From Austwickia sp040006675 (lineage in GTDB: Bacteria; Actinomycetota; Actinomycetes; Actinomycetales; Dermatophilaceae): 43,489 nt of DNA. The notes under the pieces were generated by a model that saw nothing but the letters and a program-made list of their open reading frames with translations, did not search any database and was not told where the DNA came from. The DNA lies in the NCBI GenBank assembly GCA_040006675.1, contig JBDTWM010000009.1, forward strand, positions 1 through 43,489. The letters run 5' to 3'. Position 1 is the first letter of the stretch. The number at the start of each line of letters is the position of its first letter. The translations under genes and the position numbers were made by a program. Positions 31,299 through 38,157 of this stretch are shown one piece after another.

Positions 31299-31562
31299 AT
31301 GAGCGACGACGCGCGCACGCCGCGCCAGATCGAGGCCGACATCGAGGCGACTCGCGCGCGCCTTGCCGGCACCATCGATCAGCTGACCTACCGGACCAAG
31401 CCGGCGGTGATCGCGCAACGGCAAAAGCAACAGGCTCAGGCCACACTTCGACGGGCGTTCACCACGCCTGAGGGGGACCTGCGGATCGAGCGGGTCGCGG
31501 CCGTGGCCGTCGTGGTCGCCGTGCTCGTGAGCGTCGCCGTGCTGCGTCGCGTTCGTCGCTGA
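31299..31562 (+). CDS. DUF3618 family small membrane protein
   Basis: This 87-residue protein has the DUF3618 pattern: RTPRQIEADIEATRARLAGTIDQLTYRTKPAVIAQRQ forms an amphipathic helix of about 35 residues. A basic linker and a single membrane helix (about 64-82, VAAVAVVVAVLVSVAVL) with the tail RRVRR follow. Such proteins are common in actinobacteria beside general-stress or DUF883-like membrane proteins, and their function is unknown. The ATG at 31299 has GAAAGGACG upstream; longer in-frame versions would run through the repeat array and are rejected. Its convergent neighbour is serA. Confidence 0.88.
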   Translation: MSDDARTPRQIEADIEATRARLAGTIDQLTYRTKPAVIAQRQKQQAQATLRRAFTTPEGDLRIERVAAVAVVVAVLVSVAVLRRVRR

Positions 31563-31583
31563 GACGCCTCGCGGCAGGCGCGC

Positions 31584-31609
31584 GGCTCACCCCCCGTACG
31601 AGGTGAGCC
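31584..31609. terminator. Hairpin between convergent DUF3618 gene and serA
   Basis: GGCTCACC and GGTGAGCC form a perfect 8-bp stem around a 10-nt loop in the 56-bp gap between two convergent genes. It probably terminates both transcripts. No T tract is present. Confidence 0.6.
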
Positions 31610-31618
31610 TGCACGCCA

Positions 31619-32806
31619 TCAGATGATGCGGGCGCGAATGACACCCTCCACCGTCTGTAGGTCGGCCGCGACCTCCGGGGGGATAGCGCCGTCGACGTCC
31701 GCGATCGTCACCGCGACGTCGCCGCGGGACTTGTTGAGCAGGTCGGCGATGTTCAGGCCCGCGTTACCGAGTCGGGCGGACAGCTCGCTCACGACGTGGG
31801 GCACGTTGCGGTTGATGACCAGAACCCGCGTGGTTCCCTCCGAGCGAGGCAACCGCGCCTCCGGCAGGTTGACGCTGTTGCGGATCTCGCCGTCTTCCAG
31901 GAAATCGCGCAGCTGGTCGGCAGCCATCGCTGCGCAGTTCTCCTCCGCTTCGGCTGTGGAGGCGCCGAGGTGCGGCAGCGCCATGACGGCCGGGTGATTC
32001 TTGATCCCGCGGGTTGGGAAGTCGCACACGTAGCCGCGCAGGTGGCCGGTGTCGAGCGCGCCCAGTACGGCCTGCTCGTCGACGACCATGCCGCGCGCGA
32101 AGTTGAGCAGGAGCCCGCCCGGTTTCATGAGCGCCAAACGCTGCGTGTTGACCAGGTCGCGGGTGCCGTCCACGAACGGGACGTGGAGCGTGACCATGTC
32201 CGAACGGGAGAAGACCTCCTCGATGGACTCGGCGCGCTCCACGTCGCGGGACAGTTGCCAGGCGTGCCGGATGGTGATCTGGGGGTCGTAACCGACGACG
32301 TGCATGCCCAGGGTCAGGGCCGCGTTGGCCACCTCGACGCCGATGGCGCCGAGCCCGATGACGCCGAGCGTACGACCGGGCAGTTCGTAGCCGACGTACT
32401 TCTTCTTGCCGGCCTCGACCGCCTTGGCCATCTCGTCGTCCGCACCCTCCAGGTCGCGCACGTAGAGGGCGGCCGGGAACAGATTGCGGGCGCTGAGCAG
32501 CGCGCCCGCGATGACCAGTTCTTTCACCGCGTTGGCGTTGGCGCCGGGGGTGTTGAACACGACGATGCCGCGCTCCGTGAGCTGCGGGATCGGGATGTTG
32601 TTGGTGCCGGCGCCGGCGCGCGCGACCGCGAGTACGGAGTCGGGCAAGACCATCTCATGCATGTCGGCGGAACGCACCAGGACTGCGGTGGGTTCGGTGA
32701 CGTCGGTGCCGATGTCGTACGTCTCCGACGGGAACCGGGACAAGCCGCTGGGGCTGATCGCGTTGAGGGTCTGGATGGACATTCTCATGGGTGTTTCCGT
32801 ATTCAT
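31619..32806 (-). CDS. serA: D-3-phosphoglycerate dehydrogenase
   Basis: SerA catalyses the first step of serine synthesis, 3-phosphoglycerate to 3-phosphohydroxypyruvate with NAD. The 395-residue protein has the substrate domain, the NAD-binding GLGAIG (151-156), catalytic Arg238 (LNFARGM) and His279 (LPHLGAST), and a C-terminal ACT domain (about 320-395) with VINRNVPHVVSELSARLGNAGLNI. The acidic residue that normally pairs with the His is not evident: the segment reads CDFPTRGIKNHP, with Arg266 near the expected position. The neighbouring serC, 31 bp upstream on the same strand, supports the assignment over other 2-hydroxyacid dehydrogenases. AAGGTA lies 10 nt before the ATG. Confidence 0.9.
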   Translation of the reverse strand: MNTETPMRMSIQTLNAISPSGLSRFPSETYDIGTDVTEPTAVLVRSADMHEMVLPDSVLAVARAGAGTNNIPIPQLTERGIVVFNTPGANANAVKELVIAGALLSARNLFPAALYVRDLEGADDEMAKAVEAGKKKYVGYELPGRTLGVIGLGAIGVEVANAALTLGMHVVGYDPQITIRHAWQLSRDVERAESIEEVFSRSDMVTLHVPFVDGTRDLVNTQRLALMKPGGLLLNFARGMVVDEQAVLGALDTGHLRGYVCDFPTRGIKNHPAVMALPHLGASTAEAEENCAAMAADQLRDFLEDGEIRNSVNLPEARLPRSEGTTRVLVINRNVPHVVSELSARLGNAGLNIADLLNKSRGDVAVTIADVDGAIPPEVAADLQTVEGVIRARII

Positions 32807-32837
32807 CGTTATGCGTACCTTATGGGTGGGAAGATTG

Positions 32838-33920
32838 TCACGCGTTGGTCCGTTCGTACTCCTTCATGAACTCGATCAGCGTCTCCACACCCTCGCGCGG
32901 CATCGCGTTGTAGATGCTGGCACGCATCCCGCCGACGCTGCGATGCCCCTTCAGGTTGGTCAGGCCAATCGCCTGCGCCCCGGCGAGGAAGTCGCCGTCG
33001 AGGTCGGGATTGGCCAGGGTGAACGGCACGTTCATCCAACTGCGCGCGTCGAGGGCGACAGGGTTGGCGTAGAAGGGGGAGCCGTCGATGGCCGCGTAGA
33101 GCGCGTCGGCCTTGGCCTTGTTGCGCTCGCCCATGGCGGTCAGGCCGCCGTTGCGCTCGATCCAGGCGAGGATCAGGCCGAGCAGGTAGATGCCGAAGGT
33201 GGGGGGGGTGTTGAGCATCGAGTCCGACTCCGCCATCTTCGCCCAGTTCAGAACAGACGGCGTGGTGGTGCGGGCGCGGTCGAGCAGGTCCTTGCGCACG
33301 ACGACGACGACGAGGCCAGCAGGTCCCATGTTTTTCTGCGCGCCCGCGTAGATGACACCGAAACCGGACACGTCGAGGGGACGCGACAGGATCGTGGAGG
33401 ACATGTCGGCGACAAGGGGCATGTCGCCGGCGTCGGGGACGTAGCCGAACTCGACGCCGCCGATGGTCTCGTTGGGGGTGTAGTGCAGGTACGCCGCGGT
33501 GCTGGGCACCCGCAGGGAGCCGGCCGCCGGCGTGGTCGTGTACGCCGTGCCGGCCTCGTCCGCGATCACGTCGACGGTGAGCTCTTGGGCCTTGGCCTCG
33601 GCGATGGCCTTCTTGGACCAGGCGCCGGTGTTGATCGCGGCGATCGTGTCGCCGGGGACCGTGAGGTTCATCGGGACCGCGGCGAACTGGCCGGTCGCGC
33701 CGCCCTGGAGGAAGAGCACCGCGTAGTCGTCGGGGATCCCCATCACCCGGCGCATCGCGGCTTCGGCTTCGGCCGCGCAGGCGACGAACGGCTTGCCGCG
33801 GTGGCTGACCTCCAGGACCGACATGCCGCCACCACCCCAGTCGGTCATCTCGGCGGACGCCTGCTCCAGGACCTCGAGGGGAAGCATGGCCGGACCTGCG
33901 GAGAAGTTATAAACACGCAC
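32838..33920 (-). CDS. serC: Phosphoserine aminotransferase
   Basis: SerC transfers an amino group from glutamate to 3-phosphohydroxypyruvate, the second step of serine synthesis. The 360-residue fold-type I PLP enzyme begins VRVYNFSAGPAMLPLEVLEQA. It has FLQGGATGQFAAVPMN, DMSSTILSRPLDVSGFGVIYAGAQKNMGPAGL with the Schiff-base Lys196, and the ending IGLTNLKGHRSVGGMRASIYNAMP with phosphate-binding residues. GTG 33920 is chosen because the family starts at this point; upstream in-frame sequence is Arg/Asp-rich and unlike SerC. A run of eight identical bases (G on the plus strand, 33201-33208) lies inside the gene. It forms an operon with serA. Confidence 0.94.
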   Translation of the reverse strand: MRVYNFSAGPAMLPLEVLEQASAEMTDWGGGGMSVLEVSHRGKPFVACAAEAEAAMRRVMGIPDDYAVLFLQGGATGQFAAVPMNLTVPGDTIAAINTGAWSKKAIAEAKAQELTVDVIADEAGTAYTTTPAAGSLRVPSTAAYLHYTPNETIGGVEFGYVPDAGDMPLVADMSSTILSRPLDVSGFGVIYAGAQKNMGPAGLVVVVVRKDLLDRARTTTPSVLNWAKMAESDSMLNTPPTFGIYLLGLILAWIERNGGLTAMGERNKAKADALYAAIDGSPFYANPVALDARSWMNVPFTLANPDLDGDFLAGAQAIGLTNLKGHRSVGGMRASIYNAMPREGVETLIEFMKEYERTNA

Positions 33921-34285
33921 GGCTGTGATTCTTTCATCCGACGCGTCCGGGACGCCGTCCGGTCCGCGCCCCGAGAACCGGTGACCTGCGCCACTTCTCG
34001 ACCGGGGTGGGTCGCGGTCGCGCAGTGGGGCACCTGACGGGCTCCTGGTCACCGCCACGTGACCTCCTCGCGGCGGCGATGAACGTGTCGGCGGCCGCGG
34101 GGACCCGGTGACGACCCCCGCTGCTCGCCCCGCCGTACGCAGTCCGTGGTCCGTGGTCCCTGCGGATGACGTCCGGTGGACGAACGGGTTGCCCTAGGCC
34201 TCTCGCGCGGCGCCTGGGCGGTCGTCCAGGACCAGGCCAGATGATTTCCGCATCGCGCGGCCCGTGTTGTACTGTTCTTCCCGTT
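33921..34285. other. Gene-free spacer between serC and tRNA-Lys
   Basis: These 365 bp contain no ORF I can support. The part next to serC must hold its promoter and a weak ribosome binding site (GAAAGAA), but no clear -35/-10 pair was found. The part next to tRNA-Lys contains a TACTGT -10-like word. No repeat, riboswitch or RNA structure was recognised. Confidence 0.5.
34270..34275 (+). promoter_or_regulatory. Putative -10 hexamer TACTGT of tRNA-Lys
   Basis: TACTGT ends 10 nt before the mature tRNA 5' end, which would give a very short 5' leader. No clear -35 element accompanies it. Confidence 0.35.
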
Positions 34286-34361
34286 GCGCCATTAGCTCAA
34301 TTGGCAGAGCAAGTGACTCTTAATCACTGGGTTCGGGGTTCGAGTCCCTGATGGCGCACCA
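34286..34361 (+). tRNA. tRNA-Lys (anticodon CUU)
   Basis: The acceptor stem GCGCCAT pairs with ATGGCGC (34351-34357). The D-arm TAGCTCAATTGGCAGAGCA and the T-arm with GGTTCGAGTCC are typical. The anticodon loop CTCTTAA between AGTGA and TCACT gives CUU. The discriminator A and CCA are encoded (34358-34361). Confidence 0.97.
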
Positions 34362-34366
34362 TACCC

Positions 34367-34376
34367 GCTGATCAGC
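34367..34376 (+). terminator. Possible short terminator behind tRNA-Lys
   Basis: GCTGATCAGC, a perfect 10-bp palindrome 5 bp after the tRNA, is followed by AGGCTTTCTC with a small T run. The stem would be short, so termination here is uncertain. Confidence 0.35.
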
Positions 34377-34440
34377 AGGCTTTCTCGTGTCTCGCGGCAC
34401 CGGGGCCGTGTCGCAGGATGTCGCGGGAGCCGGAACCCTT

Positions 34441-35166
34441 TCAGGAATGGCGGCGAGGGCGTTTGCGCAGCGCCACGCCGATCCCGATCAGGATCAACGC
34501 GGCCGAACCGATCAACGGGTAGCCCCACGGCGAGAAGCCCACGCCTTCCTCCTGCGCCGACGGGTGCGACGAGCCCGCCGAACCCTCGGACGAGCCAGCC
34601 TGCGTGGCCTCCGGCCCGCTCCTCGTCAGGCCTGTCGTCGACGCCGCGCCCGCCGAACCGGTCCCTGCCGTGAATGAGATCTCGCCCTCGATGGGATGTC
34701 CGTCCTTGCTGACGACGCGGTACCGCACCGTGATCCGCCCGGCGCCCAAGCCCCGAGGCATGGACGCGGTCACCGTCGCCCCGGAGGTCGACACGTCTAC
34801 CCCTCGGGGCTCACCGTCGACGCTGACCACGACGACCTGCGCAAAGTTCGGGTTGATCTCTTCATTGAAGGTCAGCGCCGTGGTCTCGGGCACGTCCTGC
34901 ACGCTCGCCCCGTCCGCGGGCACCGACGAGACCAGCTGAGAGTGCGCCCGGGCGGCCGGCAAAGAGAACGGCGTCTGGGCACTGAGCCGACCGTCCGGCG
35001 TCGACCCGGGCGCCTGACCCGGAAGCATCCCTGCCGCGACGGCCAGCCCCAACGTGCCGGCTGCGGCTATCCGAAGCCCCCGCACACGTCCCAGGCGTCG
35101 ACCGCCCTCAGCCGCCCCTCGTCCCGGCTCAAACCGGCCGTAGCGACGAAAGTCTGTGCGGGACAT
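34441..35166 (-). CDS. CopC-domain membrane-anchored copper-binding protein
   Basis: This exported copper-binding protein has 241 residues. It has a long N-terminal export signal ending ARA|HSQLV (about residue 74), a CopC domain at about 75-168, a Ser/Gly/Thr-rich linker, and a C-terminal membrane anchor (YPLIGSAALILIGIGVAL) with a basic tail. After cleavage the mature N-terminus would be His, which with the DxH of VSKDGHPIEGE makes the His-Asp-His Cu(II) site described for CopC. PADGASVQDVPETTALTFNEEIN is the family core. No CopD is encoded nearby, so it is a stand-alone CopC. AGGAGAGG lies just before the ATG, and upstream starts would run into tRNA-His. Confidence 0.88.
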   Translation of the reverse strand: MSRTDFRRYGRFEPGRGAAEGGRRLGRVRGLRIAAAGTLGLAVAAGMLPGQAPGSTPDGRLSAQTPFSLPAARAHSQLVSSVPADGASVQDVPETTALTFNEEINPNFAQVVVVSVDGEPRGVDVSTSGATVTASMPRGLGAGRITVRYRVVSKDGHPIEGEISFTAGTGSAGAASTTGLTRSGPEATQAGSSEGSAGSSHPSAQEEGVGFSPWGYPLIGSAALILIGIGVALRKRPRRHS

Positions 35167-35218
35167 GACCTCTCCTGAGCGGGGCATCCAGGGGCGGGGA
35201 GCCTCGAGGACTACGCGA

Positions 35219-35253
35219 CCGGCCCGGCTTCCCAGGATCAGGGGCCGGGCCGG
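35219..35253 (-). terminator. Hairpin between tRNA-His and the CopC gene
   Basis: CCGGCCCGGC (35219-35228) and GCCGGGCCGG (35244-35253) form a perfect 10-bp GC stem with a 15-nt loop. It begins 4 bp after the 3' end of tRNA-His and ends 52 bp before the CopC start. It should terminate the tRNA transcript or limit read-through into the next gene. Confidence 0.55.
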
Positions 35254-35257
35254 GCGT

Positions 35258-35334
35258 TGGGGTGAGTGACGGGACTTGAACCCGCGACCACCTGGACCAC
35301 AACCAGGTGCTCTACCAGCTGAGCTACACCCACC
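35258..35334 (-). tRNA. tRNA-His (anticodon GUG)
   Basis: On the minus strand GTGGGTG pairs with CACTCAC. The anticodon loop TTGTGGT between CCTGG and CCAGG gives GUG. The extra 5' G (position -1, at 35334) faces discriminator C73, the hallmark of tRNA-His. CCA is encoded at 35260-35258. Confidence 0.97.
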
Positions 35335-35431
35335 ATGACCGCCGCGCCAGGGCGTGGCAGCGGCGACCATCGTACCGCGTACGACCGAGTGCGCGTGACC
35401 GCGACCCCCGCCCTGCGAGGAGCGTGCGCCG

Positions 35432-36136
35432 TTAGGCGGAGTCGGAGACTGCTGAGGTGTCGTGCGCGATCACGTGCCGCGCGGCGGCCGCTCGGCACTC
35501 CGGTGAGGTCAGTCCAGGCGGCGCGGCGAAGACGCTTTCTCGGTAGTAGCGCAGCTCGGCGATCGACTCCCGGACGTCCGCGAGCGCGCGGTGACCGCCG
35601 TGCTTGGCGGGGGCGTTGAAGTAGCTGCGCGGGTACCACCGCTTGGCCAGCTCCTTGATGCTGGACACGTCGATGATCCGGTAGTGCAGGTGAGCCTCCA
35701 GCTCCGGCATGTCCCGGGCGAGGAACCCGCGGTCCGTGGCGACCGTGTTGCCGCCGAGTGGCGACTTGCCGGCGTCGGGCGCCCAGTGCCGCACATACGC
35801 CAACACCGTCTCCTCGGCGTCGCGCAGGCTGACTCCGTCGGCGAGTTTGTCGAGCAGGCCGCTGGTGGTGTGCATGCCGCGCACGAAGTCGCCCATCTGG
35901 GCCAGCGCCGCGTCAGGCGGTCGGATCACCACGTCGATGCCGTCGTCGACCTGGAGCAGGTCGAAGTCGGTCACCACGGCGGCGACCTCGACCAACGCGT
36001 CGTCGGTCAGGGACAGTCCGGTCATCTCGCAGTCGATCCAGACGATCCGGTCGCCGGTCCGCCGAGACGACGCGACGGCGTCCACGGTCGTGCCGTTCGC
36101 CGCGCCCTCGGGCTTGTCCTGATCAGTGCTGGCCAC
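35432..36136 (-). CDS. orn: Oligoribonuclease
   Basis: Orn degrades two- to five-nucleotide RNAs, including pGpG from c-di-GMP turnover, to mononucleotides. The 234-residue DEDDh exonuclease shows Asp35 and Glu37 (IVWIDCEMTGL), LGGNTVATDRGFL with the second Asp region, YRIIDVSSIKELAKRWYP, and KHGGHRALADVRESIAELRYYRE with the His and last Asp. It is about 30-50 residues longer than usual: an Asp/Ala/Gly/Thr-rich N-terminus of 30 residues and a C-terminal tail after YRESVF. GTG 36136 is favoured because TATCGT ends 7 nt upstream; adjacent GTG codons are possible. No Shine-Dalgarno site is present. Confidence 0.94.
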   Translation of the reverse strand: MASTDQDKPEGAANGTTVDAVASSRRTGDRIVWIDCEMTGLSLTDDALVEVAAVVTDFDLLQVDDGIDVVIRPPDAALAQMGDFVRGMHTTSGLLDKLADGVSLRDAEETVLAYVRHWAPDAGKSPLGGNTVATDRGFLARDMPELEAHLHYRIIDVSSIKELAKRWYPRSYFNAPAKHGGHRALADVRESIAELRYYRESVFAAPPGLTSPECRAAAARHVIAHDTSAVSDSA

Positions 36137-36143
36137 GGCGACC

Positions 36144-36149
36144 ACGATA
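36144..36149 (-). promoter_or_regulatory. Putative -10 hexamer TATCGT for leaderless orn
   Basis: On the minus strand TATCGT is followed by GGTCGCC and then GTG. The 7-nt spacing fits transcription starting at the start codon. Confidence 0.5.
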
Positions 36150-36308
36150 AGGGGCGCCCCCCGGCGAGGCACGCGTGAGTCGGCTCGTGGGACACGTCTC
36201 GCGCCCGTCGGCCCCCCTCCCCGGTCGACTCCCCGCCCCCTGGGGATGCCCGCGCCCGTACCGTGGCCCACAGCGACACGCCGATCCGCACCCGACCGGG
36301 AGGGGCGC

Positions 36309-37475
36309 ATGCAGCAGGGGGCAGAGCACACGTCGTACCGCACCGACCCGCCACCGGCCGCGCGCAGCGCGCGCCCGATGCTGCGGCGCTGGCTATGGTT
36401 CGGGGCCTGCGCGGTCCTCTTCTGCGTCGGTGGCCTGGTGTTCGCGGCGGGGATCGGCCTTGAGCTGGGGACGTCGGCGGCCGTGGTGGGACTGCTGACG
36501 GCGCTGCTGCCGCTCGCGATCGTCGTCCCGGCGGTGCTGTGGCTGGACCGGTTCGAGTCGGAGCCGGCGCGGTACCTGCTGGCGGCGTTCTGTTGGGGAG
36601 CCTGCGTCGCCGCCACCGTCTCGCTCGTCCTCAACACAGGGTCGACGCTGTTCATCTCCCGGATAGCGGGTCAGGAGCCCGCACTCGCCGTGGGCGCCGT
36701 CGTGATCGCGCCCGTGGTGGAGGAGACGAGCAAGGGCGTCGGCGTGCTCCTGGTGCTGCTGCTGCGACGGCGGGAGTTCGACGGGATCGTGGACGGCATC
36801 GTGTACTCCGCGATCTGCGCGGCCGGCTTCGCCTTCGCGGAGAACGTGCTCTACTTCGGGCGCGGCGCGCTGGAGGGCGGGACGCAGGGTCTCGTGGCGG
36901 TGCTCGTCGTCCGCGTCGTGTTCGGGCCGTTCGCGCACCCGCTGTTCACGGCGTGTACGGGGGTGGGCCTGGGGATCGCCGCAGGCCGCGCGCACGGGGT
37001 GCTGCGTTGGGTGGCGCCGGTGTGTGGGCTGCTGGCGGCCATGGTGCTGCACGCCCTGTGGAACGCGTCCACCCTGCTCGGGCTGGACGGCGCGGTGACC
37101 GCGTACGTGTTCTTGCAGGTGCCCTTGTTCGCCGCGGCGATCGGTTTCGCGCTGTGGGCCCGCCACCGGGAGGCGAGGGTGTTGGCGACGTACCTGGAGG
37201 GGTACGGACGCGCGGGCTGGTTTACCCCGCAGGAGGTGGCGATGCTGTCGAACGTCCGGGCTCGTCGGCAGGCGTTGGCGTGGGCGCGCGGCAGCGGGGG
37301 CGCCCGTGAGCACGCCGACATGCGCCGACTGCACGACGATGCGGTCGACCTGGCGATGCTGCGCCAGCGAATAGTGCATGGCACGGCGCCCGCGGATGCC
37401 GAGTCGCAGGAACGGGGACTGCTCCGCGAGATCGCGGGGGTCCGGGCGCGCCTGTACGCCCCGCGCCCCGGCTGA
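36309..37475 (+). CDS. PrsW-type intramembrane metalloprotease
   Basis: This 388-residue membrane protein is of the PrsW family. In Bacillus PrsW cuts an anti-sigma factor; in actinobacteria the substrates are mostly unknown. Eight or so hydrophobic helices lie between residues 26 and 285. Family motifs are present: LDRFESEPARYLLAAF, the glutamate pair E138-E139 in PVVEETSKG, FDGIVDGIVYSAICAAGFAFAENVLYF, and FGPFAHPLFTACTGVGLG with a conserved His, then HALWNAS. The C-terminal 100 residues are cytoplasmic, charged and helical. AGGGG lies just before the ATG. It is divergent from orn across 172 bp and directly precedes tRNA-Arg. Confidence 0.88.
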   Translation: MQQGAEHTSYRTDPPPAARSARPMLRRWLWFGACAVLFCVGGLVFAAGIGLELGTSAAVVGLLTALLPLAIVVPAVLWLDRFESEPARYLLAAFCWGACVAATVSLVLNTGSTLFISRIAGQEPALAVGAVVIAPVVEETSKGVGVLLVLLLRRREFDGIVDGIVYSAICAAGFAFAENVLYFGRGALEGGTQGLVAVLVVRVVFGPFAHPLFTACTGVGLGIAAGRAHGVLRWVAPVCGLLAAMVLHALWNASTLLGLDGAVTAYVFLQVPLFAAAIGFALWARHREARVLATYLEGYGRAGWFTPQEVAMLSNVRARRQALAWARGSGGAREHADMRRLHDDAVDLAMLRQRIVHGTAPADAESQERGLLREIAGVRARLYAPRPG

Positions 37476-37513
37476 CCAGGGACGCAAGAATCGGCTGTCG
37501 GCACGCGGGCGAG

Positions 37514-37519
37514 TAGAAT
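37514..37519 (+). promoter_or_regulatory. Putative -10 hexamer TAGAAT of tRNA-Arg
   Basis: TAGAAT, close to the TATAAT consensus, ends 26 nt before the mature tRNA. It suits a transcript with a short 5' leader removed by RNase P. No good -35 was found. Confidence 0.5.
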
Positions 37520-37545
37520 CGGCGCGCCGCCCAGACGACGGCCCT

Positions 37546-37622
37546 GCCCTCGTAGCTCAGCTGGATAGAGCAAGAGCCTTCTAATCTCTAGGTCGCAGGT
37601 TCGAGTCCTGCCGGGGGCGCCA
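37546..37622 (+). tRNA. tRNA-Arg (anticodon UCU)
   Basis: The acceptor stem GCCCTCG pairs with CGGGGGC (one G-U). D-arm and T-arm (GCAGG-TTCGAGT-CCTGC) are typical, and the loop CTTCTAA gives anticodon UCU. Discriminator G and CCA are encoded. The anticodon stem AGAGC/TCTCT has four pairs and a C-U mismatch next to the loop (positions 31-39). Confidence 0.95.
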
Positions 37623-38153
37623 CTTACAACGAGCTCTGAACTGCGTAAACAGGTTCAGAGGGCCTTGCTCGTGTACTAAGCGTGCACTGCAGGTCTGCCG
37701 AGGGCATGGAAATGGCCCCCGCGACGCGGCAAACGTCCGAGGGCTAGACGACAGAACCTTAAGGGTTCATCGTGGGCATCATCCTCAACGCGATCCAGGC
37801 GATCACAACGGTGGCGGGCACCCTCGCCCTGGGCGCGGCGTTCACCCTCGCCATTACGGGTGGCGCCAGATGAGCGACCAGCCGATCCCCCGAGACATCG
37901 ACCGGGGCTGAGATCAGGCGGGACAAACCGACTTGCCGCAAGGATGCTGGCCCGCAGACGCGTGCGGTCGATACGCGTAGGTCGCTCCTGTCTCGGCCAT
38001 GAGCGACGTCGCCGTTGACTGGGTCGTTACCCGGACCCGTGCCCTATCGTTCGCCGTGACGCTGCCGGGGCGGGTCTTCTGGGACCTGATCCTCGAAACG
38101 GAGCACGTGAACATTCCCCCCATCGTCGAGCTCGCGGCCCTGCGGGAGGACTC
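37623..38153. other. Spacer behind tRNA-Arg with inverted repeats and tiny ORFs
   Basis: These 531 bp separate tRNA-Arg from the deaminase gene. An inverted repeat CTCTGAAC/GTTCAGAG (37634-37641 and 37653-37660, 11-nt loop) follows the tRNA and could be its terminator. CGTGTACT (37670) and CGTGCACT (37681) form a near-direct repeat. GAACC/GGTTC (37754-37768) precedes a small GTG-started ORF that has a ribosome binding site. Short frames at 37706, 37870 and 37999 follow. No long ORF, integrase or second copy of the tRNA 3' end was found. Confidence 0.6.
37772..37873 (+). CDS. Possible 33-residue membrane peptide
   Basis: GTG 37772 opens a 33-codon frame encoding a hydrophobic peptide (MGIILNAIQAITTVAGTLAL, then GAAFTLAITGGAR), which would make one membrane helix. 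AAGGG lies 7-8 nt before the GTG. The stop overlaps the ATG of a further 13-codon frame (37870-37911, MSDQPIPRDIDRG) in the ATGA style of coupled genes. That second frame looks like the stub of a lost gene. I cannot name a family. Small hydrophobic ORFs ahead of a transfer gene are common in actinobacterial integrative elements, so this could be a remnant. Confidence 0.35.
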   Translation: MGIILNAIQAITTVAGTLALGAAFTLAITGGAR

Positions 38154-38157
38154 ATGA
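37999..38157 (+). CDS. Possible 52-residue protein coupled to the deaminase gene
   Basis: ATG 37999 starts a 52-codon frame (MSDVAVDWVVTRTRALSFAV, then TLPGRVFWDLILETEHVNIP and PIVELAALREDS). Its TGA overlaps the deaminase ATG by 4 bp (ATGA). The GGGAGGA inside its last codons is the deaminase ribosome binding site. This overlap is typical of coupled real genes, but the upstream frame is closed by TAG at 37978, there is no good ribosome binding site, and the sequence matches no family I know. It could be a short leader peptide or a decayed coding end. Confidence 0.35.
   Translation: MSDVAVDWVVTRTRALSFAVTLPGRVFWDLILETEHVNIPPIVELAALREDS

Noticed and set aside
31619..33920. A riboswitch or attenuator controlling serC-serA
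   Set aside because: No serine- or other aptamer-like structure, leader peptide or terminator pair was seen upstream of serC.
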